This document shows, piece by piece, positions 1 through 5,729 of a stretch of DNA of 11,047 nt. This DNA comes from Bacteroidales bacterium. Lineage in GTDB: Bacteria; Bacteroidota; Bacteroidia; Bacteroidales; UBA7960. Position numbers and translations under genes: made by a program. A model generated the notes under the pieces. That model had not been told where the DNA came from and ran no database searches. It worked only from the letters and a program-made list of their open reading frames with translations. The stretch spans positions 1 through 11,047 of the forward strand of contig SLRE01000002.1 in the NCBI GenBank assembly GCA_007131125.1. Reading direction: 5' to 3'. How positions within the stretch are numbered: the first letter of the stretch is position 1; each line of letters opens with the position of its first letter.

Positions 1-151
1 CATTTCTTTCTCTTCAGGAAGCCTTCAGCTGTCAACAGAGATGGAATATACTGCTGCTGCCTATGGCACTCCCGACTTATATGGAGTGGTAAAAGATCAT
101 GAAGAAGTAGGTAATTTCCGTCTGCTTTTCACCGCCTTTTATTTCTTCTAA
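1..151 (+). CDS. C-terminal end of a probable outer-membrane beta-barrel protein (5' end outside window)
   Basis: The frame beginning at base 2 is open from the window edge to a TAA at 149-151 and gives 49 residues ending in TAFYFF. Alternating polar and hydrophobic residues (for example FRLLFTAFYFF) and a terminal Phe are typical of the last strand of a Gram-negative outer-membrane barrel, where the C-terminal aromatic residue is the insertion signal read by the BAM machinery. It ends much like the porin-like protein at 3405-4637 (GYYF). A terminator follows directly. Too little is visible to name a family; the barrel call is an inference from the C-terminal pattern. Confidence 0.55.
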   Translation, partial: ISFSSGSLQLSTEMEYTAAAYGTPDLYGVVKDHEEVGNFRLLFTAFYFF

Positions 152-156
152 AAAAA

Positions 157-184
157 ACAGGGCTTTTGGTGAAGCCCCGTTTTG
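157..184. terminator. Bidirectional Rho-independent terminator
   Basis: Arms 157-165 (ACAGGGCTT) and 172-180 (AAGCCCCGT) pair over 9 positions with one A-C mismatch around a 6-base loop. An A-run lies on the left (150-157) and TTTT on the right (180-183), so it can stop transcripts from both sides. It lies between the + strand gene ending at 151 and the minus-strand permease gene ending at 223, as expected for convergent genes. Confidence 0.8.
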
Positions 185-222
185 TATTATGTTTAAGAAG
201 AATTTTTGGTATAAGTTTTTTG

Positions 223-1065
223 CTAGCGGCCAGCAGGTGATTTTCTCTGTCCAAATCCTGCGGTAATACGGTCGAGAATAATAGCCAGGATCACCACTAC
301 CAGGCCGGCCTCAAATCCTTGTCCAACCTGCAGTCGCTGGATTCCGCGCAACACATCTTCACCCAAACCTCCGGCGCCGATCATGGCGGCAATTACCACC
401 ATGGAAAGGCCCAGCATGATTGACTGGTTCACCCCGGCCATGATAGTTACTTTGGCAACCGGGATCTGCACTTTCATGAGTTTTTGCATCTCGGTAGCCC
501 CGAAAGCATCCGCGGCTTCAATTAGCTCTTTGGGCACCTGCCTGATGCCGAGGTTGGTAAGTCGGATCAATGGAGGCAGGGCAAAAACAAATGTCGCCAC
601 CACCCCGGGTACCAGCCCAAGGCCAAAAAACATCACTGCCGGTATCAGGTAAACGAAAGCCGGCATGGTTTGCATAAAGTCGAGAATGGGACGGATTATG
701 GAGTTAAACCGGTCGCTTTTTGCGGCGTATATCCCTATAGGTAAGCCCACAATCATCACCAGTATCTCTGCGGTGAGCACAAGGGAAAGGGTTTCCACAA
801 ATGCCTGCCACAATCCGATATTTTCGGTGATCAATAAGCCGATTACAGCAAAAATACTGTTTTTCCACCCGGCCATATACCAGGTAAGTGCGGCAATCAA
901 TACGATAAGGATTACCGGATGCAGGGCCATCATGCCGTCTTTCAGGTTGTCTACCAAAAAATATACAAAGGCACTGAACCCGTCAAAAACGGCACCGAAT
1001 TCACTTACCAAAAAATCTACCGCGGAGGAAATCCAGTCTCTTATTGGTATACGAAATGGGAACAT
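223..1065 (-). CDS. proW: Glycine betaine/proline-type ABC transporter permease (ProW/OpuAB family)
   Basis: A 280-residue integral membrane protein, the inner-membrane channel of a betaine/proline-type importer. A short N-terminal region and a helix near 50-68 are followed by the BPD_transp_1 permease core from about 90 to 265. The core includes MQTMPAF near 131 and the EAA loop at 183-204 (EAADAFGATEMQK), the segment that docks on the ATPase. The length is shorter than E. coli ProW, which has a longer N-terminal extension, but close to Gram-positive OpuAB. The ATG at 1063-1065 lies 18 nt after the proV stop with an A-rich leader and no Shine-Dalgarno sequence. It is the last gene of the porin-proX-proV-proW operon and ends at the bidirectional terminator near 157-184. 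The substrate could be betaine, proline betaine, choline or another compatible solute; sequence alone does not decide. Confidence 0.92.
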   Translation of the reverse strand: MFPFRIPIRDWISSAVDFLVSEFGAVFDGFSAFVYFLVDNLKDGMMALHPVILIVLIAALTWYMAGWKNSIFAVIGLLITENIGLWQAFVETLSLVLTAEILVMIVGLPIGIYAAKSDRFNSIIRPILDFMQTMPAFVYLIPAVMFFGLGLVPGVVATFVFALPPLIRLTNLGIRQVPKELIEAADAFGATEMQKLMKVQIPVAKVTIMAGVNQSIMLGLSMVVIAAMIGAGGLGEDVLRGIQRLQVGQGFEAGLVVVILAIILDRITAGFGQRKSPAGR

Positions 1066-1083
1066 ATGTTTTGATTTAAGAGG

Positions 1084-2316
1084 TTATTGATTGTTGTTTA
1101 TTCCTTCGGCGCTTTCCGATAGAGCTGCGATTATTGATCCTTTAACAATTACGCCTACCACACGGTTGTTTTCATCTTCCACGGCAATTGGGCCATACTT
1201 ATGTTCATCATAGATGTTGAAAACTTCGTTTAATGGCATGTCCTTGTTCACCGAGGTGATGTCTCTGATCAGGGAATCATCAAAAGGAATTTTTTCTTTT
1301 TCCTTGTTTTTGTTGATGTATTCAGCTAGTTCTGTAGCACGTATATAACCTTTCAGTTGGCGTTTTGTGTCAATCAAAAGGATTCCGGTAAGTCCGTTTT
1401 TCCTGATTTTTCTCAGGATGGTGCGGGGGCCGTCACCCGGGAAGGCATTTTCCTTTACCGGCTGCATAATGCTGCCTGCTGTAAGGACGGAGGCCCTATC
1501 CATATTCTCAACAAATGCTTTTACATAATCGTTGGCAGGCTTGGACACGATTTCTTCTGCCGTTCCTATCTGTATGATACGTCCGTCTTTCATAATGGCA
1601 ATGCGGTCGCCAAGGCGGAAGGCTTCATCCAGGTCGTGGGTTACAAACAGTATGGTTTTTTGCAATTTGTTTTGCAGTTCCAATAACTCATCCTGCATTT
1701 GGGTGCGGATAAGGGGGTCGAGGGCGCTGAAGGCCTCATCCATGATCATTATGTCTGCATCAACGGTTAATCCTCTTGCCAGGCCAACCCTTTGCTGCAT
1801 TCCTCCGGAAAGTTGATCGGGATAACTGTCTTCATTGCCTTTGAGGCCAACCTGTTGGATTACCTTCATGGCCTTTTCACGGCGTTTTTCTTTTTCCACG
1901 CCCTGTAGCTCCAGGCCAAACTCAACATTACCCAAAACGGTGCGATGGGGAAGAATGGCAAAATTCTGGAAAACCATCCCGCAAAAATGGTTTCTCCTGA
2001 ATTCTCTTAATTCCTTTTTGTTTAGTTTGGTAATATCCTTCCCGTCAATGATGATCTCTCCGCTGGTAGGCTCATGCAAACGGTTTATAAGGCGCTGAAG
2101 GGTTGATTTTCCACTTCCTGATAACCCCATCAGGACGAAAATTTCTTTTTTATAAACGGTAAAACTGGCGTCCTGAACACCCACTACCTGCTTTTGCTCC
2201 GAAAGGATTTGTTCTTTGGTTTTTCCTTCATTCAGAGCCTTGATGGCTTTCTCTGGATTTTTCCCAAAGATCTTATACAGGTTTTTAACAACAATTTTTT
2301 CCTCTTTTTCCTCCAT
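1084..2316 (-). CDS. proV: Glycine betaine/proline-type ABC transporter ATPase with CBS pair (ProV/OpuAA family)
   Basis: A 410-residue cytoplasmic ATPase that powers the importer. Counting from the chosen start, the order is: Walker A GLSGSGKST at 64-72, Q-loop Gln near 117, signature LSGGMQQ at 169-175, Walker B ending MDE at 192-194, and the H-loop His in VTHD near 227. Two CBS repeats occupy about 280-400; in OpuA-type transporters these domains gate activity by ionic strength or cyclic dinucleotides. The frame is open to 2379, but the extra 21 residues (beginning MTSWWISG) are not family-like. The ATG at 2314-2316 follows an A-rich leader (AAAAAAGAAAAT) typical of Bacteroidota and gives the family's usual length and N-terminus, so it was chosen. 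All catalytic motifs are intact. It lies 176 nt downstream of proX, beyond a terminator-like hairpin, and 18 nt upstream of proW. Confidence 0.94.
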   Translation of the reverse strand: MEEKEEKIVVKNLYKIFGKNPEKAIKALNEGKTKEQILSEQKQVVGVQDASFTVYKKEIFVLMGLSGSGKSTLQRLINRLHEPTSGEIIIDGKDITKLNKKELREFRRNHFCGMVFQNFAILPHRTVLGNVEFGLELQGVEKEKRREKAMKVIQQVGLKGNEDSYPDQLSGGMQQRVGLARGLTVDADIMIMDEAFSALDPLIRTQMQDELLELQNKLQKTILFVTHDLDEAFRLGDRIAIMKDGRIIQIGTAEEIVSKPANDYVKAFVENMDRASVLTAGSIMQPVKENAFPGDGPRTILRKIRKNGLTGILLIDTKRQLKGYIRATELAEYINKNKEKEKIPFDDSLIRDITSVNKDMPLNEVFNIYDEHKYGPIAVEDENNRVVGVIVKGSIIAALSESAEGINNNQ

Positions 2317-2347
2317 ATTTTCTTTTTTCAAGCAATGGGATAAAACA

Positions 2348-2421
2348 AAAAAGTAACCACTTATCCACCAGGAAGTCAATAAACTTCCTTAAAGAACTGA
2401 AGCCGGGGCAAAAGCTTTTGC
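2348..2421 (-). promoter_or_regulatory. proX-proV spacer: 14-bp palindrome, stem-loop and a weak promoter candidate
   Basis: After the proX terminator the spacer carries a perfect palindrome GCAAAAGCTTTTGC (2408-2421) and a stem-loop with 7-bp arms 2370-2376/2383-2389. On the minus strand a poor promoter-like pair is visible: ATTG (2377-2380), a 21-nt spacer, then TACTTTTT (2348-2355), which differs from TAnnTTTG at the last base. These could give proVW its own promoter or operator. This is suggestive only; AT-rich DNA produces such matches easily. Confidence 0.3.
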
Positions 2422-2439
2422 ATATGGCTTTTTAAAAGC

Positions 2440-2482
2440 AAAAAAAATGAAAATGCAGGGGGTGCATTTTCCCACCCCCTGC
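2440..2482 (-). terminator. Intercistronic Rho-independent terminator after proX
   Basis: Arms 2455-2464 (GCAGGGGGTG) and 2473-2482 (CACCCCCTGC) pair perfectly over 10 bp (11 with the flanking T-A) around an 8-base loop. On the minus strand the hairpin is followed by ATTTTCATTTTTTTT. It begins 10 nt after the proX stop codon and precedes proV. Placed inside an operon, it should make porin and proX transcripts more abundant than proVW, which suits a binding protein needed in excess of its translocator. Confidence 0.8.
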
Positions 2483-2492
2483 AAAATATAAA

Positions 2493-3362
2493 TTAAGGAA
2501 GCCAGCCCTGAACTCTTTCCTGGTTTTCAGAAATCCATTGCCTTGCTGCGTCAATGGGTTCCATGCCTTCTTCGATAAGCATCATGACTTCACCCATCTC
2601 TTCAGGTGTCCAGTAAAAGTTATCCAGGAAGTTGTACACATCTTCAGCTTTATCCATCAGGTCGGGATGAACAATGGTAGCGATGTGTTCTTCTTCACCA
2701 AAAGATTTTTTCGGATCTTCCAGATATTTCAGGTCATGAGCGGCAAATTTCCAGTGGGGTGTCCATCCGGTTACGATGATCCACTCTTCGCGGTCAATTG
2801 CCCTTGAGAGGGCTGCAGTCATGGCTGCATCCGACCCTGAAAGCAGGTTGTAGTCCAGGTCATAATCTTCAACGGCCCTTTCACTTGCAGCCATCAGGCC
2901 TGCACCCGGATCAATACCGGTAATTTCTCCTCCAAACTCGTCAACATAATCGTTGAGCTCATCAATGCTGTTTACAGGAACATATTCCGGCACTACCCAT
3001 CCGATACGGGCTCCTTCAAGGTTGGGTCCCAGGTTGACCACGTCGTCCTGGGTTTGCTCCCAGTAAGCTTCGTGTGTTGCAGGCAACCATGCCGCTACAA
3101 TGGCATCGAAATCGCCCCTTGCCAGCCCTGTCCACATGGGTCCGGCATCAACGGAAGTCATATTGACCTGGTGGCCCAGCTCATCTTCAATAATGGCTGC
3201 CACCACGTGGGTAGACGCAATTTCTGAGTCCCACAAAACGTAGCCAAGTTCAATGCGTTCAACTTCAGGGGCACAGCTGTGTATGCTGAATGCCGCAACC
3301 AGTCCTACAGTTATTGCCAGAAGTCCGGAAAGTTTGTTTTTTAATAACTTTTTGATTTTCAT
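2493..3362 (-). CDS. proX: Glycine betaine/proline-type substrate-binding lipoprotein (ProX/OpuAC family)
   Basis: A 289-residue periplasmic binding protein for a quaternary-ammonium osmolyte. A basic N-terminus and hydrophobic segment (residues 5-27) lead to IHSC with Cys30 as the probable lipidation site; His at -2 is slightly unusual for a lipobox. The OpuAC domain fills residues 36-289. It contains several Trp residues (W44, W77, W92, W200, W204; GWTPHW near 199-204) that could form the aromatic cage binding the trimethylammonium group in this family. The mature protein is strongly acidic. The start is set by a clear Shine-Dalgarno sequence, AAAGGAGG, 8 nt before the ATG, which is rare in this phylum. 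It lies 42 nt after the porin gene and is followed by a terminator hairpin ahead of proV. The family is clear; the exact ligand is not. Confidence 0.92.
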   Translation of the reverse strand: MKIKKLLKNKLSGLLAITVGLVAAFSIHSCAPEVERIELGYVLWDSEIASTHVVAAIIEDELGHQVNMTSVDAGPMWTGLARGDFDAIVAAWLPATHEAYWEQTQDDVVNLGPNLEGARIGWVVPEYVPVNSIDELNDYVDEFGGEITGIDPGAGLMAASERAVEDYDLDYNLLSGSDAAMTAALSRAIDREEWIIVTGWTPHWKFAAHDLKYLEDPKKSFGEEEHIATIVHPDLMDKAEDVYNFLDNFYWTPEEMGEVMMLIEEGMEPIDAARQWISENQERVQGWLP

Positions 3363-3366
3363 AAGA

Positions 3367-3378
3367 ATTTCCTCCTTT
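3367..3378 (-). promoter_or_regulatory. Strong Shine-Dalgarno sequence before proX
   Basis: Read on the minus strand, AAAAGGAGGAAA ends a few bases before the proX ATG and gives a full AGGAGG core with 8-nt spacing. Other genes here start behind plain A-rich leaders, so this site stands out and supports the chosen proX start and high ProX output. Confidence 0.7.
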
Positions 3379-3404
3379 TTTGGGTGTTTTGGTTTTATTG
3401 GGTT

Positions 3405-4637
3405 TTAAAAATAGTATCCAATGTTGATATTGAACCTCAGGTTCCAGTCCAGGTCTTCTACCGGTACTGGTTGTCCTGTTACTTCATCCAGGTGTCCTGC
3501 ACCAAGGCCGGTTCCGAAAGAATCGGTAAGCCAGGGGTGGTTTTTCCCCATGGCAAAGTCCACGTATGTGAAAATATTTCCTGCGGTAATGAGAAATCCG
3601 GGAACCAGCATGTGGGTATTTTCAAAGTCAAACATTTCTCCGTCCACTTCAAGTTGCCCGTCTTTGGTCATTAAGGAATAGTTGATGTAGGGCTGAATGT
3701 TGCTGATGGGACCCCAGTCCACATCAATGCCATAGGCCAGTCCGGCAGTAATGATGTTGGCCCTTGCAGCTACACCGTCTCCATAATAGGGGTCGCCATA
3801 GGCACCCATTTGTACCCTTTCGGCTGTGTTGCCTTCGTCGTCTTTGGCTGCATAATCATAGTTGGTGAACTGCAGTATGAGGTTCATGTTGTTAATATCG
3901 GAGTTAACATGGGCTGAAAAGGCATGTCCGTATTCGGTTTCATCCAGCACGGAATTGTAAAGTCCCTGCAATTGTCCTGAAACTCCAACTTCTGTGCCTT
4001 CCAAAAGCATATATCCCAGGCGGGCGTTGAACTGGTTCAGTTCCCTCAGTGAGGCTCCAAGACCAGGTATAACATTGTAGGAATAGGTTCCGGCACCCGG
4101 TCCGCTGTAGGCAGCTTCATTATGCGCCGGTCCTGCAGGTTCCTGTTGACGAAAGTAGGCAAACTTCAGGTTCAGCCTGTCGGAAGCATCGTAATCAAAC
4201 TTGATTCCCATGTTGTAATCATCTTCCAGGCCAACATAATAGGGAGTTAAAAACCACCAGCTGTGTGAGTTAAATGTCAGGTTTCCAAAAGGAACCTGGG
4301 TAACTCCAAGCTGCATGTTAAGGTCATCGGAAAAGTCATATCCCAGATAACCATGATGGATAAAGTGGGTGTTAAAGGTAGGGTAAAAACGGTATTCAAA
4401 ATTTAAAGTAACACCGCTATAACTGGCTGCCACATTCAATCTCCAGGTGTCCCATGTGGCATAAGTGCTGGTAGCCGTAGGGTCTGACTCATAATGCTGG
4501 CTTACCACGTTGTAACGCACCGCACCCCCAATGTTTAAAAAATCCTCATTGTCTTCCTGCGCAAATGCTGCAGAAGACCCAATTCCACTCATCAAGAAAA
4601 CAAACGAAAAAAACAGCGTAATGTTTCTGTACTTCAT
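3405..4637 (-). CDS. Porin-like outer-membrane beta-barrel protein of the osmolyte operon
   Basis: A 410-residue exported protein. Residues 1-26 form a signal peptide ending AFA|Q. The rest is a run of short amphipathic strands with aromatic belts and acidic loops (for example LNFEYRFYP, LKFAYFRQQ, FNINIGYYF), and the chain ends in Phe. The motif LGVTQVPFG near 115 resembles segments in Bacteroidota porins of the phosphate-selective porin O/P type, but I cannot assign a family with certainty. It is the first gene of the operon: the promoter at 4797-4828 drives it, and proX follows 42 nt later with proV and proW downstream. That placement suggests it lets the transported osmolyte across the outer membrane; this role is inferred from context. 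No truncation or frameshift is visible. Confidence 0.8.
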   Translation of the reverse strand: MKYRNITLFFSFVFLMSGIGSSAAFAQEDNEDFLNIGGAVRYNVVSQHYESDPTATSTYATWDTWRLNVAASYSGVTLNFEYRFYPTFNTHFIHHGYLGYDFSDDLNMQLGVTQVPFGNLTFNSHSWWFLTPYYVGLEDDYNMGIKFDYDASDRLNLKFAYFRQQEPAGPAHNEAAYSGPGAGTYSYNVIPGLGASLRELNQFNARLGYMLLEGTEVGVSGQLQGLYNSVLDETEYGHAFSAHVNSDINNMNLILQFTNYDYAAKDDEGNTAERVQMGAYGDPYYGDGVAARANIITAGLAYGIDVDWGPISNIQPYINYSLMTKDGQLEVDGEMFDFENTHMLVPGFLITAGNIFTYVDFAMGKNHPWLTDSFGTGLGAGHLDEVTGQPVPVEDLDWNLRFNINIGYYF

Positions 4638-4796
4638 AATATAACAGTTTGGTTAATAATTATTTAATAAAAATTGGATATAAAGAATCTTCAGTTTTTT
4701 ATATCCGGTATTTTTGAAAAAGATTGTTTTAAAAAGGCATTTTTAAAAAAATTAAAAATGATGGTCAACGCGGAGGCGTTTTTTGACGGACATTTA
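4638..4796 (-). promoter_or_regulatory. Structured 5' leader of the porin-proXVW operon
   Basis: Between the predicted transcription start (about 4790) and the porin ATG, three inverted repeats occur in about 150 nt. They are AACGC(GGAG)GCGTT at 4767-4780, flanked by further GTC/GAC pairing; TTTTAAAAA/TTTTTAAAA at 4727-4735/4740-4748; and GGATATAAA/TTTATATCC at 4676-4684/4698-4706. On the minus strand the first hairpin is followed by GACCATCATTTTTAATTTTTTT, so it could act as a weak attenuator. No known riboswitch is recognised. The repeats are seen directly; a regulatory role is inferred. Confidence 0.45.
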
Positions 4797-4828
4797 CAAA
4801 TCTACGAAATGTTTACCCCTTATCCAAA
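4797..4828 (-). promoter_or_regulatory. Bacteroidota-type promoter for the porin-proXVW operon
   Basis: On the minus strand TTTG (4825-4828) is followed after 20 nt by TAGATTTG (4797-4804), a perfect match to the TTTG / TAnnTTTG consensus of the main Bacteroidota sigma factor with normal spacing. Predicted start is near 4790, giving a leader of about 150 nt. No other promoter of this quality was seen in the 399-bp spacer 4638-5036. Confidence 0.72.
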
Positions 4829-5036
4829 TTGGATTTTGGCTTAAAGTGTACCAAAGGGGGAATAGCTTTTTTTGGCTAGAATCTGTAGCCCTTGTTATTG
4901 CTTGCACAGCAGAATAAGCAGGGCGCGTATTTTGTTTTTTCACTTAATTCACTAATAAAAAGTGAAAACTTCCGGCTTTTGTTCAATGTTAAGCCCAAAA
5001 TTTATTGGAAAGAGGAAAACCCACCAAAGAGAAAAA
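4829..5036. other. Rest of the porin-sfsA spacer: only weak inverted repeats
   Basis: Upstream of the porin promoter no gene is seen. An imperfect inverted repeat joins 4889-4899 with 4913-4923, and TTTTCACTT at about 4937-4945 has its complement at 4960-4968. On the minus strand GGCTT/AAGCC (4991-4995 with 4974-4978) is followed by GGAAGTTTTCACTTTTTATT and could be a weak terminator for sfsA. None is strong enough to call with confidence. Confidence 0.35.
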
Positions 5037-5729
5037 TCAGGTTTTAAAAGGCAGGATATCCATAGGAGTGATTTTTTCAGGTGTTACTTTTACCTGGAAA
5101 GGGATAATCTCAAGGCCTGCGCGTGCAACTCCTTTTAATGCGGAAGAGTATTCCGGATCGATATGGGAAGCGGGGGAGAAGCTATTTACATCGGTTCGCT
5201 GAACCAGATAAAGCATAACTGCCCGCATTCCTTCTTTTTTAACTTTTTCCAGGGTTTTCAGGTGCTTCAGTCCGCGGGAGGTTACAGCATCCGGAAACAT
5301 GGCCACCCCGTTTTCGTTGAGGGTTACATTTTTTACTTCAATAAAACAGCTTTCCTCAGAGTTTGAAGCGAAGATATCAAAGCGGCTGTCATCATATTTA
5401 ACTTCCCTTCGAATGTTGTTGTAACCCTCCAGCCCTGGAATGGCATTTTGCCTCATGGCCTCTGCTGCAAAAATATTGGGTATGGAAGTATTGATGCCCA
5501 CCCATGAATTGTTGATTTTGATCATTTCCCATGTGAAGCGGGTTTTTCGCTTAGGGTCTTTTGCCGGTGAAAGGTAAACTTCTGCATTCTCTTCCAGGCA
5601 GGATTTCAGGCTTCCGGAGTTGGGACAATGGGCAGTGATCACCTGCCCATTGTCCAGCTTTACCTCCACAAGAAAACGTTTGTAGCGCTTGATGAACCTT
5701 CCGTGTGTTAAATTCCGGAATTCAATCAT
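5037..5729 (-). CDS. sfsA: SfsA family protein (sugar fermentation stimulation protein homologue)
   Basis: A 230-residue cytoplasmic protein of normal SfsA length. Visible family features are RFIKRYKRFLVEV at the N-terminus (an OB-like nucleic-acid-binding part), HCPNSGSL at 34-41, and a PD-(D/E)XK nuclease-like core: RFDIF with Asp118, FIEVKNVTL with Glu131 and Lys133, and FPDAVTSRG at 145-153. E. coli SfsA was described as affecting maltose genes and binding DNA; the real function of the family remains unclear, and nuclease activity is suggested by fold only. The ATG overlaps the stop of the upstream peptidase gene in an ATGA (5726-5729), so translation is probably coupled. All core residues expected for the fold are present. 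Confidence 0.93.
   Translation of the reverse strand: MIEFRNLTHGRFIKRYKRFLVEVKLDNGQVITAHCPNSGSLKSCLEENAEVYLSPAKDPKRKTRFTWEMIKINNSWVGINTSIPNIFAAEAMRQNAIPGLEGYNNIRREVKYDDSRFDIFASNSEESCFIEVKNVTLNENGVAMFPDAVTSRGLKHLKTLEKVKKEGMRAVMLYLVQRTDVNSFSPASHIDPEYSSALKGVARAGLEIIPFQVKVTPEKITPMDILPFKT

Noticed and set aside
2317..2379. Longer N-terminus for ProV starting at 2379
   Set aside because: The extra 21 residues do not look like the family, and the ATG at 2314-2316 has a typical A-rich leader and gives the usual length.
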